64,000 nucleotides of DNA from Welwitschia mirabilis (GCA_051453625.1 JBOZIK010000001.1:269012762-269076761), one strand, 5' to 3'; counted from the stretch's first letter, positions 13,104 through 25,260 are shown. The notes: generated by a model from the letters alone, not told the origin. Made by a program: numbers and translations.

Positions 13104-16100
13104 TTATTTGACTTGTGTTCATGTTTTTCTTTACTTTTTACAAATGAATAAGACTTAATAAAACTTTCACTTTACTTTGTAGATTAATCAATAAAAGGTT
13201 AAAGTTTTTCATATTCCTACATTTTAATTAGTAGCTCCTATGACATATCCATGATTAGGCTTTTAGGATTGCACTATTGCTTTATATGTTATTTTATTAT
13301 AGGATCAACATTTAGATCTAAAACCATCTACATGAGCTACAGACATCTTAATTGTTACTAAGATTCATTCCTCTTATCATCATTACTTACATGAGATGTA
13401 CAAGGAGACTAGTTGATGAAGCTTGAATTTTGATAAAATAAGTTATTAATAGTTATAATTTTGCATTACTTTTTAAACTCTAATGTTGCATTTAGAGGTA
13501 TTTTTGTAATTTTTAGCTAATAGGGACCTCATACACTTAGTGAGCTCAAAATAATGCATTATTATTTAGTTTGAGAATATTCATAATGATTATGATTAGG
13601 AGGTCAAGATTACAGGAAAAAATGNNNNNNNNNNGAACCACTTCAATGTATTAGCTCTATAAATGATTCATGGTCCCTATTCCATTATTATATCTCATCC
13701 AAGTACTAATGTAATGATTCCACCTTATTTTTGATATGGAATGCATGATATTGAATGGGAGCTATAGTTTGCATATTTCAAGTCATTTTTGAGTCAAATT
13801 TAGTAGTTTCATGTAACATAAGTTATAAACTATAAAATTGAATTAATTTAACTTTCGGAAGTTGAAATCATTATTTTTCAAATAACCTAGGGTGTTGCAG
13901 TGTCATTTTCATGAGTAAATTGGTGTTTCAGCATCATTAGGAAGTTTCCACTATTTTCACTTATGACACAGGTAAAAATGTAATGGTTCTAGTAACTCTC
14001 TAGCCTAAAACCAACTTAAGTACACAAATAAAGACCTCCATTAATGTCAAAAATTAATTAACAAGGTTATTATACTAAGTTTATGCCATTTTGATGTGAT
14101 TAAAGCCATTTTAAAGCATTGAAAGAAGATTTTCTACTTCATTTCTTTTATATTTCTTCACTTCCAAGTTGACCTTCTGTCTATATCAACTTTAAAACTA
14201 TTCTACAATCTTCATTCTCATCTTTTGTTGTCATAAACATTCAATTTTAGCCTCTTATATCCTTGTGCATCCCACTTTCCATTACCTTTTCTCCCATTTT
14301 CATCCATTTGAAGGGCATTGCAAGGGTAGTGAAGTGCATGTGAATAGATAGTGCAACAAGAAGAGAAGGAATTAAATCTTGTAAGCAATTGTATTAAAGA
14401 CTAATTAAAAGGATTTTATTTCATATAAAATCAATAAGTGTTATCTTCCTTATGATTTTATGCTCTTGATTATTTGATTTATGCATTTTTATCATCCTTT
14501 CCTTTCAATTTAGTTAGACTTCTTACAACATGTTGCATAATTAATGCTAATTAGATTTTCATACATTTAGTAGCTATCATAGCATACTATACATTTTAAT
14601 GATTGGTCACTTTACATCAAAGGAATCATGTGTTTTATCCCTCTTCTTCCTTCTTTCCTCCATTCTTCTAATTTTTCTAGTACATTTTCTCATGATTTCA
14701 TCTTTCTTCTAAGGAAAATGATGATGAATATTTGTTTTCTCCTTTCTAATAGTAAAAGATTAGTTTGTAAATATGTTATTTACATTTATCTAAGATCTAA
14801 ATTATCTATTTTTTCATAAATTCTTCTTTGTTCTTTCTCTGCTTCCTAAAATCAAAGTAGACTAGTAAATTTTAGTTCATGTTTTGATCATAATGCTTTT
14901 TGTGCAACTTCAATGGTTCTGAGATTCTATTAGTAGCTTCCTCTCATGATGTAGAAAATTTCGTCTTTAATTAGTTAGAATTCAAATTTGGCCTCTAAAA
15001 CCTATTTTTTAACCATTTATAGTCAAAATGGTAGTTTTACTTAGAAAACTCTCGATACTATGAAATATTAATTTTCTTGATTTTACATAGTGAATTTATT
15101 TATTGTTATTGATAGTTTTTTAAGAAATTAAATATGTTACTTGTAGTAGTTTTTGAGTCCTTTTGGAGTATTCAATCCATTTTTTCTAAAATTTGTAGTT
15201 TGCTTAATATTCTTAGTCAAATTAGGGTTGACTATAATTTTTATAGTTTTTTTCTTAACAAACTATTTCTATCGATTTCAATTGATTCTACTTGATGTTG
15301 AATATTCAATACTAAAAACTTTTTTTAGAATGTATTTTAAGTATTTTGAAGGTTATAAGAATTTCTATGTCCATTCTTCTAAATTTTCTCTCTTTCTTTT
15401 CTCTTTCTTCTTCCTTTTTCCTCTCAATCTGTCAAAATATCTTAGAATTTACTAGTATTGTTTTGATTTAATAAACATTCCTATATTGGTTTTTATTAAT
15501 TACCTATTAATTTAGAACCTAGTTTATATGTTTTAATGCTTTTATAACTCCTTTGATGATAAGTAAAAGGTTATCTTTCAAGTTAAACATATTGAAATTT
15601 AATGAAAATCTTGTTAAATTTAAATGGTTTTCTATGTCGATTTGGCGAATATAGCTTTTAAAGTATTATTTTTTAATTCTAAGTTATTATACATCTTGTC
15701 TAGAAGGAATGTAATGTCTAAATTACTAAATTACATCCATGTTGAATGATTTTAAGTAGTGAACTTTTGAAAGAAAATTATTTGGATATGAAAATGACTT
15801 TGTTAGCTTTGACTATTTAAATTATCTTGCTTGTTTGTTTGAGTTATAAATGTTGTTTAGAAATCCTAGTGAATATTTATAAAATATTATTTATTTTTAT
15901 TTAATTGTATTTTCTTTTTCACCTCTTGTGAAATGACACTTTTTTAGATGTAGTCCTTTATGATAATTATAAATCACGTGTTGTAATTACTTGTATGTCA
16001 CATGAAAGAAATGGTTTTTTTTATCATGTTAAATGACAATTTGATAATACAGTATTAATATTTCTACGGTCATGTCAAGTGTCTCATTGGTTCAATAATC

Positions 16101-16240
16101 ATGTGCTTCCACTATATAGGCAAGTTGATTCAGGAGGTTTCTTTATGCTTTAATTTGAATTATTTATACTTGATTTTATTTTTTAAGTTAAATTATTATA
16201 TTAATTACACATTTATTTTTGCAAAAGTTTTTCCTTCATT
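13104..16240 (+). repeat. Macrosatellite unit 4 (truncated at 3' end)
   Basis: Fourth copy, with anchors at 13175, about 13656 and about 14695. It runs for about 3.1 kb, loses an internal stretch near 16221 compared with unit 3, and stops near 16240 at 'tttttccttcattca', where copia-derived sequence begins. The unit continues for about another 0.9 kb in complete copies, so this end marks a real breakpoint. A 10-N gap lies at 13625-13634. Confidence 0.7.
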
Positions 16241-16289
16241 CAATTAGAAAATCCTCATAAAAGGTCTTCTCTACTTAAAAGATTATGAT

Positions 16290-16935
16290 ATGATTTCAAA
16301 AATAAATGATAAAGCAAAAGAGATTTTAAGTTATTAGTCACTAATTAGTTAAAAACATATTCAAACATGTAATTGAATAATATCAATAGGAAAGCATTAA
16401 GACTAATTCATCCTTATCTTAGAAATTAGACACTAAGTGTGCATAGAGGCATTAACGAAGCTTATGTCCTTTGAAGAACCCTCAATAACAAGTATGATTA
16501 TCACACCAAAAATGAATAAATTTTACATTATTAGTAGGGTTTTCAAAATTAAAATTAATCAAAGGATATTATTATTAAGTCACCAATATGAATTGAATAG
16601 TGTATTTACTCAATTTGATGAATTATGCATAACATTCAAAGATTATCTCAGGCTAGTGACTACTAGATTCATGGAAGATAGTTCAAACTAATTTGACAAC
16701 ATATTCTAAAAATCTATCATCATTAAATATTATGTCAAAGTTGTTGAATGTGGAAAAAACTAAGATAATGAACTCTACTAGTAAAGCAATTATTGTTAAG
16801 AGGGAGAATTTTCATAACAAAGATGGAGGACATAAATAAAAAATAAATAGAGTATCTTATGGAGGTATAAATTTTGATTGCTATTTCTATAAGAAAAAGG
16901 GTGATGAAAAAACAAACTACTCTTTCTTCAAGATA
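16290..16935 (+). pseudogene. copia gag remnant with decayed zinc knuckle
   Basis: The strongest clue is CYFYKKKGDEKTNYSFFK near 16880, which aligns with the plant copia CCHC knuckle (C-x2-C-x4-H-x4-C). Its second Cys, His and last Cys are changed to Tyr, Asp and Tyr, all explicable by G-to-A or similar base changes. An open stretch at 16437-16691 (84 codons) lies in the expected nucleocapsid-upstream region but has no diagnostic motif. Gag would have packaged element RNA; this copy has stops and cannot. Confidence 0.6.
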
Positions 16936-17066
16936 TAAGAAAAAGAAAATAGCAAAGAATAAACAAAACAAAACTTGTTAGTTTAAACCAAACAAATGGA
17001 GATGTAGGTTTGTCTTTTATTTGTATTAATTCAATAATAAATGTAATTCAATAATCAAATGAGGAT

Positions 17067-17535
17067 TGAATACTAGATAGTGATTCTTATTTTTATATTT
17101 ATCTAAACTACAATTTTTTTAGCTTATATGAAGCATGTTTATCTAAAGTAGCTTGTGTTATAGAAAATAAAGAGTTCTAAATTTTGGGTGTTAGCATAAT
17201 AGTATTAAAGAAATAGCATGAATAACTAATAAAAGTTAGGAACATCATACATGTTCCAAAAGTACAATGTTAGACATATTCTAGACATACTAATAATCTA
17301 CTACATATAGGGTTATTTGATGAATTAAATTGTAAGATTTTACTTACTAATAATACATGGGAAATCAATAATGTATTATTATTATCATAAAAAGAACCAA
17401 AAAGGACATCATGTATATTCTACAAGCTATTAATGACATGAAAGAAAAAAAATATTACTACAATTATAGAAAGTTCTACCTTATGGCATAGATGTTTTTA
17501 GCACATGGAATAAACAAAACTAAAGGTAATTTAGT
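17067..17535 (+). pseudogene. copia protease and GAG_pre-integrase remnant
   Basis: At 17067-17087 the codons read stop-I-L-D-S-D-S. This matches the copia protease start W-I-L-D-S-G-(A/C/T)-S, with TGG changed to TGA and the active-site Gly codon GGT changed to GAT, both G-to-A. Downstream, 'HVPKVQC', 'GLFDELNCKI' and finally LWHRCF-stop-HME near 17490 follow the spacing of the GAG_pre-integrase domain (LWHRRLGHMS). Protease would have cleaved the polyprotein. The catalytic Asp is present, but flanking stops make it dead. Confidence 0.7.
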
Positions 17536-18063
17536 TTTGATCTCTTATTTATTTATTTATGTATTTATACTTTTTATAAGTTCTATGATTTAAGGATTTT
17601 CATATAGTTAATTTCTAAAGAAATGAACATCTTAAAAGAAACAATACATTATAACTCATCTACTTTGATGTTATCAATTCTATTAATTCTTATTTTCTTG
17701 CTAATACTTAATACTTTATAAAATTCATTAATGAGTTTAGTCATGGAATTTAGTTATGTTATATTAATTTAAAGCGCATGATACTTGACATTTTCAAATA
17801 ATTCGTTGTATAGGTAAAAACTTAAATAATGCTAATGTGATGTTCACAGAAGAATCTCTATTTTATCTTAATAAATTTAAAAATTATGGTGAAAAAGCAT
17901 CTCATTTTGGCTTCCCTTATTTGATTATGATGAAAATTATGAAGATGTGTAATAGGAAGATACTTTTAGCAATGTATAATTTCTAAAGTATGAAGATAAC
18001 ATAACTATAAAAATGAAAGAGTAAGAAGATAAATATGAAGAATAAAAGATTCATTTACATTAT
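17536..18063 (+). pseudogene. copia integrase remnant (core largely deleted) and linker
   Basis: After the GAG_pre-integrase motif, a copia integrase needs roughly 700 bp or more before the linker. Here the post-integrase text 'MFTEESLYFILNKFKNYGE' begins near 17840, followed by an acidic stretch with FDYDENYEDV. No DDE triad is visible in the roughly 300 bp available, so the core seems to have been lost by deletion. Confidence 0.5.
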
Positions 18064-18472
18064 ATGAGGAGGTCCGCTCAGGTAATAAAGTAATCCATTA
18101 GTTATTATCTTTTTTCAAATTATGTTTAATTAACTACTGAAGGAGAACTAAAAACTATTTTAAAAGCAAGATAATGTATTAATTATAAGTAGTATGAGGC
18201 TGTAATATATGATGAATAAAAATCTCTTATGGCTAATTATAAATGAAAAATGGTGTAGCTATCAAAGGTAAGAAAGTAATGTCTAATAAAAGATTCTTTC
18301 AACCAAAGGAAGATTTAACTAATCTTATTAGATGTAAGGAAAAATTTATCATAAAGGATTTTGAAAAGAAACTTGATATTAATTTTATTAACATATTTTC
18401 CCATTTATTAAGTAATCTTCTACAAAAATTTCTTTGTATTTGACGACCTATTTAAATTTAGAATTTGAGAAG
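18064..18472 (+). pseudogene. copia reverse transcriptase, N-terminal part (left side of nested insertion)
   Basis: From 18064 the frame reads MRRSAQV, then 'SNYV', 'EGELKTILKA', 'YEAVIYDE', 'KSLMANYK' and 'LSKVRK', interrupted by stops. These match the start of plant copia RT (RRSxR…DYV…GEP…EAMxDEMKSL…LPKGRK) in order and spacing. After a frameshift come PKEDLTNLIRC and DINFINIFS (copia KARLV / FDEIFSPVV region), then YLNLEFEK at the break. The last five bases, AGAAG (18468-18472), reappear at 53518-53522, where the same reading frame continues. Confidence 0.8.
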
Positions 18473-19912
18473 TATTTACATGCAAAAATTAATAATCCAA
18501 GTAAATATAGTTAAGAAATTTTACATAGGGAGAAATATTAAATTCATTGTTTTATCATAAAATAATGCCTTCTAACTTTTTTATTAGTTTTTTATAAATT
18601 ATTAAATTTCCTCTAACATAAGCAAGTTTATTTCTACCTTTGGGAGTACACTACACAAACTAAAGAAATTTCAATACAAAATGTAAATATCGCCCTCCAT
18701 CAGTGCCATTGGTTTTCTAAGGTAAAACTCCTTAAAACTCATGTTTCTACATCTAGTTAGGAAGTCCATCATTTTACACTTATGGTCTAAACCAGAAGTG
18801 GATCTTGAATAAATCTTAAACTTGAACGACACATGAAAGAAGTGCAAAATAACACATGACAATATTACATGGCAGTAACAAGGATGACTACATGAAAGGT
18901 ACATGACATGTCATTCATTGACAATTGCATCATTAGTCAAAGGACATGTCCTTCCTTGCTTGCACTAAAAGACAAAAAATCCTCTATTAATAATACATGT
19001 CAAATTTGTAACTTCCTCCTTAAGTAACCACCCTAATCTGATTCTCTTATGTAATTATCCATCTAACACATTATGACAAAGCTTTTCAAGCCTTTCCTCA
19101 TTTTTAAAAGAGCCTTGGACCTCCATTGTAAAGGATATTTGGGTTGGATTATGTGGGAAAAGTCTTAAAGAACTAGGACATCATGATGTTCTAATCATTT
19201 TTCTTGGGAAAGGATTATTCCAAGGCTAGTTAAAGAGTCCTTTTATATTTACCTCTCTCTCTATTGATGTAATGCATCACATTTTAGTTTTAATATAATA
19301 ATTGAATTTTCATTATTTTCTTATTAATTCATAATTGATTTGGTATTAATAATATTTAGATAAGGCCTGTCCTTAAGTAGTCTTCATTCTTTCATTGTTA
19401 ATGCATGTTAATTTGGTATTAGTAATCTTTAGATAAAACGACTTTATTATTAAGTTCCTTTGATACCACATGTGCTATTTAAGATTACTTATTTGATATT
19501 ATAGTTGTTATTAGTTGATTAATCTTATGTATAATAATTTATACTTTCCATGCTTATGAAGGGCTATGAAGGAAGTTTATAACCCATCAACACTCATGCA
19601 GTGGATGAGATTATGTCATTACATCTAAGCCTTAATAAATTAATAATTTTAACTATGTTTTAGAAACACAAAAGTCATAGCATAAAGTGGAATTTTGGAT
19701 GAACTAGCTAAACCTTTAAAGCACTTTCATCTTCTTACATTGCCAAGGAAAGATTAATAAATTCTCAAACTTCTAATTTTTGTTTAAATTTTTTTCTATT
19801 ATGAGTTAAAGTAATTGTGTTTTTTTGTTAAGTTACTGCATATATATCCCTATTAAAGAATTATGCTAGATTCTCACATAGTTGAATTAGGTTCATTATA
19901 CTCATACAAACA
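18473..19912 (+). repeat. Element Z 5' LTR
   Basis: Begins directly after the AGAAG target duplication with 'tatttacatgcaaaaatt' (canonical TG appears decayed to TA) and ends at 'ctcatacaaaca'. It matches 25261-26143 followed by 52961-53517 along its length. Shared blocks include 'aagtaaccaccctaat', a decayed TATA region 'tttaaaagag' (19104-19113) and 'gaagggctatgaagg'. Confidence 0.8.
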
Positions 19913-19917
19913 AATTT

Positions 19918-19935
19918 TAGCATTATTACCAAGGA
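19918..19935 (+). promoter_or_regulatory. Element Z primer binding site (tRNA-Asp type, deaminated)
   Basis: 'tagcattattaccaagga' aligns without gaps to the Athila/Tat primer site TGGCGCCGTTGCCGGGGA. All eight mismatches are C-to-T or G-to-A. It lies five bases after the LTR end. This supports both the lineage call and the deamination signature. Confidence 0.75.
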
Positions 19936-22900
19936 TATTGGCATGGTAGCTTTTAAGAGTGCATGAATTTCATCTTGTAATTTTTAGTTAGTTTATTTTT
20001 CTAGGAATGAGTAGTAGTCTTTATTCTAGTGATACCTGAAGTCATCTTTTTTACTTTTGTTTATGTGATTTTCCCCTTTCAGTTGTGGGTACTAGTTCTT
20101 TGCTAGTGAAATCTGAATTAATCCATTTTTTGAATTTTATTTAGTTTTCTTTTCTCTTATAATCTAAAATATATTTCTATGTATGATATTTCATATTATA
20201 GATCTAATGAGTTTCTTATATATTATAACTGAAATTAAGATGAAAAAGGAGAAAAAACTAAATCCAAATCTAAAATTTTTACATGTTTATGTTATTTTTT
20301 GCAATTTTTTGTAAATCTTTCTTTCTATTTTAATTTTATTTCTATATTAAAATATTTAAAAAAAGATTTTTTAAGGTTGTATTTTCTAATTTGTAGTTGA
20401 TTACATTTTCTGATAAATTTTTTTGAGACCTTATAACAAGAAACCTTTTGTTCTAACCTGCATGTGAACTCTGTACTTTTTTGAAATGTTGTTGCCCAAA
20501 CAAGTGGTAATACTATCTTCCTTGACTAGCGCTACTAGCCTTCCTATCTAGAATAGTTTAAAATATGAAATAAAACCTTTTTTACTCCTCTATATCTTTT
20601 CTAGTGTTAAGCTTCCTTTAAAATCTTAAAAAGTCAAGAAAACATAAACATATAGTTAAGTTTGTAAAATTTTTTCTAAAAATTTAAACATGAGTTGGAC
20701 ATCTTATCCATTTCAAACACCTTCTAAATTATAGTTTGTCTATCCCTATACTTTTTAGAATTATGCATAACCCAAATGAACTATAGGAGATTTCATTCAA
20801 CTTAAGTAAATTCTTGAGGACTACCTTCAATGCAACCCATACCATTCATAACCTTGAAATGTTTTTGATACTAGATACATATTTAAAGAGTATCTTCAAC
20901 TCCATATATACGAGATCAATTCCTTTACAATTATAAATATTAAAATGTTTATATTAAACATGATATGTTTGATCCCATGCCCTCCACTACCTCTCACAAC
21001 CTTTACCATTCATCTTCCTTTACATGTTCTTCATCATTGGATCAATATTTGTCATCTTAATACATGCAATAAGCATCCTCACCTTCTTTTAAAAACACCT
21101 TTTCTAAATTCTTAGAAGGTATTGCATAAATATTTTATAACATGCATTAATATCCTTTACATTCTCTAGAAGAAACTATCAATAATATTGAGCAAATTCT
21201 TTAATAAATAGTTAACACCAATTCTCAAATCACTAGTATCTTAGCTACTAATAAGAGGATAGCCTTCCTATATTACATAAATCTCCAAGTTTTGAAAACT
21301 TTGAAAGTATTAATGATAGTAAAATTGATGATACCCATGCCATAGTATTTAGGAATGAGAAAGAAACCCATGAAGAACCATATGAGGAAAGCCAAGAAGA
21401 CCTTAAGTCTAAAAATGCCTTAGAGAGTAAATGGTTATGTGCAAATAGGCTATACTTTAGAGTAGGATTAGATACATTAGACAATTATCAATCAGTAGAA
21501 AATGAATAACTATTAATGAATACCATAAATTATAAAGCTACAAAATAGAGGATGAGTTAATAAGTAATAACACTAAAATACATAATAGAGGATGAGTAAA
21601 TAAGTGATAATAGTAAAATAGAACCTATTTGAAACACAATCATTATTGCTTATGCAAGAACATGAGGAAGAATCCCTTAGCAACTTGTCTAAAGAGGATA
21701 AATTTAGTAAATGGCCCACTCATAATCCATCTTATGAAAACCATTTTTTCTTAATAACCTCTTCAGCCAACAATGTTGCTTTCATCTTTATGTTTAAAGC
21801 AAGACTTAAATCTTAATGAATAAGACAATCCTCTTTAACTTTGAAACCCATTCTTGATAAATCTCTTAATGAGTATTTACTTTATCATGTGGTCTCTGAG
21901 TTACCTTAATCTAAAAATTGTATCTTGCATAAGTTGTTAAATGAACAAGAATAGGCTAAAGAATGGATAATTTCTAATTTTGAACACATAAATTTTACTA
22001 CTAGTGTTAATATTCTTCTAATTTTTATATATTCATATATAAACATCTATAAGTTGTTTTTTTTCTTGTCTTTGAATGATTTATATAATTTTGATTCATC
22101 ATCCAATCTTTGCATTCATCATTCACACATGCATTGCCTTGGAAAATTTCTTGTCAAATTTTTAGTTTCATTGCATGATTTTAGATTAATTTTTTTAAGA
22201 GTAGATTTTCCTTTTTTCCTAGATCTAGATTGGAAAAAAAATGTTAAAAATATTTTTGCTTCATTCACTTTATTGCCTTAATCCACTAAAGTACTACCAC
22301 CTATACAATCATCACCTTAAACATTTTCATTTAGAAAATTCTAAATACCACCCATGGTACATTATAAATCACCATTACCTTCAACCTCATCACCCATTCT
22401 CTCCACTATAACATTATTTAATAGAGTTCATTAACCATCCTTTCCTTCCATCCATCCACGATTTTCTAGGATCAGATGATCCTCGTTGATGGTCCTTAAT
22501 GAAATAAACCAATAATAAGTGATCATCATGTCATTATAAATTAGGTATAATTTAATTTTACTTGTAGTTTTGCAATAAAATTTTTTTCTTATTTTCGAGT
22601 TAACTTGTTAAGGTTGGTTTTACTAAATGTCTTCTAATTAGTAAATGCGATTAAACTAAGATAGAATCTACTTTCATGCTATATTTCATGTTTTTAAAGT
22701 ATTTTACAAGAGCAAGATTCTTTATTAATTAGGCTAATGAACTAATAACCCGTTTTATATGCATGAAAATTAATTGAATATGAGAAGGAATCATTTAAAA
22801 AAATGACATATCTTCTTCCTGAAAAAGTGCATTATCTATTGATCCATTAAAAATTGAATTTAGTTAATTACATTGAGGCTACGAATGCTTACTGGTAATG

Positions 22901-23810
22901 CAACTTTAATGATTTTTATTATGACATGTTTAAGTACATCGGGGCTATAGACACTTATTAGTAATGCAACACTGATTCCTTTATACGTCAACATGCTTCA
23001 TTCTATTGGAAGAATATGTCCTAACATTGGATGTCTAATTTGATCTAAATGCTTGAAACAAGGAATAAAGTATGACTATAGTAAAGGTAAAAATGGAAAG
23101 AAAAAGGTGGGATTTAGAGATACTTTTAAGTTTAGTTTCTTTAGCTTGAGTACTTAAAGATTTGCTTAACTCATTTTTGATTCTTATAGTTTTACTTAGA
23201 GGATATTTTGTTTGTTCGATATTGTGATACATTTTAAAGTTAGAATAAAATTTTTAATAGATGTGGTCATTAATTTAGGTAACCTACCTTTTAAAATTTA
23301 TGGATAATGCTTTTTCATTAAGTTTTATATTTTGATTTCCCTAAAATTGTAATTTCAACCATTATTTTCTTGAGAGAAAAATACATTATAAAAAAATAGT
23401 TATGTTTTTACTAAAATAATTATTAAGCCACCTCTCAATCTATGTGATAACTTATCTTAGCTATTGAATTTTCTAAACAACTCAATATTCCAAATTTATC
23501 CTCTCATCTATGGAAGCCGCCTCATTCCCTTATCTTTTTACTACACCTACAATGTAATTATGTTGTCCTTGCTGTATTCTTATTACATCTCATTGCATCA
23601 TAGCTCTTTCACAAATAGACTAGTACTGCCTTCTGTGGTAACCAATGCTACACCTTTCTGTTACTTTCCATGTCCAATTTCTGTAGTCCTCCATTATTAA
23701 TGCTCTTATAGACACTACAACCAATGCATTTGATTTATTTCATAGAAAAATGAGTGGGAGACAAGGTGCCTTCAGTGAGAAGGATCTTTTTGGCTCATTT
23801 CTTAAGATGT
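19936..23810 (+). other. Element Z internal region without recognisable protein domains
   Basis: Expected place of leader, gag and pol. An open acidic stretch around 21250-21510 on the + strand (with 'NEKETHEEPYEESQED') may be part of a gag-like ORF, but I find no zinc knuckle, protease, RT or integrase motif. The distance to the ORF3-like remnant leaves no room for both complete gag and pol. Short ORFs on either strand here have no support. Confidence 0.45.
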
Positions 23811-23811
23811 T

Positions 23812-24380
23812 CACCCCTTTTTACCTTGTTAGAACCAAAACAAGAGGGTGGAACTATCTATTGAAGGTAGAAAATAAATTCTACTATCTAAAGTAAGTTA
23901 TGAAATCTTACAAGAATGCATAATTCTATGATGAATACTACTAGGTAATCCATTTATGCATACAACACACTTCTTTTACTATTTCTTTAACTGAGTTCAA
24001 AGTGGCCATAGGGATATAATACTCTAACCATCTCCCTTTTTCCCTAGTAAAATATTTAGCATAATCTTCTCATCATTAAATATAGAGTATGCTCCTAATG
24101 AAGAAGGTATTCCTCCTTGCAAGTTTTACATAAAAACTAGCTTGCTTTATTTATATTTATCATTTGTGATATGTTAGCTTCCTTGCATGTAATAGAGGCT
24201 TATACTAGTTATTTGAACCTCATTATAATAATTCAAGATAATAAGGGCTCTTCCATTACCAAAGTTTTATTTATAACTATTATTAATAATGTAGGCAAAA
24301 AGAGTAACCTTCATTTACTATGCCTCATCTCTAGCATCCTCCACAACACATTATATCAAACCTTAGATTGCGAAGGTTAG
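23812..24380 (+). pseudogene. Element Z ORF3-like remnant (putative plant transposon protein)
   Basis: From about 23843 the frame reads RGWNYLLKVENKFYYLK, then 'SYKNA' and ISLTEFKVAIGI with intervening stops. This resembles the N-terminal half of the third ORF of plant Tat/Athila elements (RGW…VYPxLVxEFYxN…). At 24171-24377 another frame reads VIEAYTSYLNLIII and QDNKGSSITKVLFITIINN, resembling the later part (…SLPYGMLLTRIF). The position, about 0.9 kb upstream of the 3' LTR, fits. The function of this ORF is not established in the family; it has been called env-like. Confidence 0.45.
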
Positions 24381-25248
24381 AAGATAGCTTATATAGAGAT
24401 CATCACATCTGATAATATTAATCAAGTTTAGAAGTATTATAATGATAATTGAATCCCTGGGGAATAATAGAAATAGCAATAGGAATAGCAATAATAAAAA
24501 TAGTAAGAAGAGGAAGAAATCCATCGTGATCCCTCTCCTATCCATTTAATTCCTCCTTATGTCACTCCATACATACCTCTAACAACTTATTGAAAAGTCA
24601 AGAAACTTATTAAAGAATCATCCCATTTTTTCTCCTCCTTCTCCTTGTCCTCCACCTCCTCCATTTACTTCATCTTCATCTAGTAAAATATTCTTAGAGC
24701 ATATTCCTTAAAAACACAAGACTTGGATTAGTAAACTACGAAGCAAGATGAAGAAGACCTTATAAAAGTAGAAGGAGATAGACCACAAGCTATAGCACTT
24801 AATATCTCATAGAAGATCATTTGGATCAAAATTACATTTTAGTATGTTTTAATGTACTGTTTTTAAATGTTTACAAGTGTGATGTAATGTTTTACATGCT
24901 ATTTTAGGCCTTTGCATAGTAGTTTTCCCTAAATACTTACATCAAAAGCATTTGTTAGCATTGTATAAAAAGTTATGTAGTGTAAAAATTTTGAACGCTT
25001 TTCCTTGTTCTCAAAAACTTTATATTCAATTTTCTATCTTTCTAACTTTAAGGATAAAGTTTAACTTTGGTTAGGATGTATGACATCTATTTTTATAGAA
25101 TGTTTTTGATTTTAATACTTTATTTGTTGAAAATTGATTAAAATTTTTAAAAAATGATATCATTTCTATACTTAAACATCTTCACTTAGCCAAATTTTCC
25201 ATGTTCATCATGTTTTTATCACTTTTTTGCTAAGACTTTATAAAAATA
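24381..25248 (+). other. Element Z 3' untranslated region
   Basis: Contains an A-rich stretch of degenerate 'aatagcaata' units (about 24465-24515) and a short proline/serine-rich coding trace around 24630-24690 (PPPPPFTSSSSS) that could be the C-terminus of ORF3. Otherwise featureless down to the polypurine tract. Confidence 0.4.
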
Positions 25249-25260
25249 CTAGTTAGGAGG
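25249..25260 (+). promoter_or_regulatory. Element Z polypurine tract
   Basis: 'ctagttaggagg' ends immediately before the 3' LTR starts with 'tatgtttatg'. A purine-rich run here is the expected plus-strand primer of an LTR retrotransposon. It compares with 'aagtgggagg' ahead of the element A LTRs. Confidence 0.55.

Larger units (their letters stand above)
16241..18472 (+). mobile_element. Decayed Ty1/copia retrotransposon, 5' portion (no 5' LTR)
   Basis: This + strand stretch preserves, in order, a gag remnant with a zinc knuckle, an aspartic protease active site, a GAG_pre-integrase motif, the linker before RT, and the N-terminal part of RT. No 5' LTR or primer site is visible; the element abuts the macrosatellite directly, so the 5' end has been lost. 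Only about 300 bp separate the GAG_pre-integrase motif from the post-integrase linker, so most of the integrase core is deleted. The reading breaks at 18472 inside RT and resumes at 53518 after a 35-kb nested insertion. Confidence 0.8.

Noticed and set aside
15153-15455. 100-codon hydrophobic open frame on the + strand in macrosatellite unit 4
   Set aside because: Corresponding positions in units 1-3 contain stops and frameshifts, so there is no selection on it; T-rich DNA yields Phe/Leu runs.
18671-18904. 77-codon open frame on the - strand (and its counterpart at 25462-25779)
   Set aside because: Both lie at homologous positions antisense in Z's LTRs, but the frames are not conserved beyond what the DNA similarity gives, and LTRs are not expected to code.
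23464-23700. 78-codon open frame on the + strand in Z, considered as an envelope-like segment
   Set aside because: No signal peptide plus transmembrane arrangement or family motif; the ORF3-like text starts only afterwards in another frame.
24363-24545. 60-codon Leu/Phe-rich open frame on the - strand resembling a membrane segment
   Set aside because: It is the complement of an A-rich, imperfect 'aatagcaata' repeat in Z's 3' region; the hydrophobicity is a by-product of composition.
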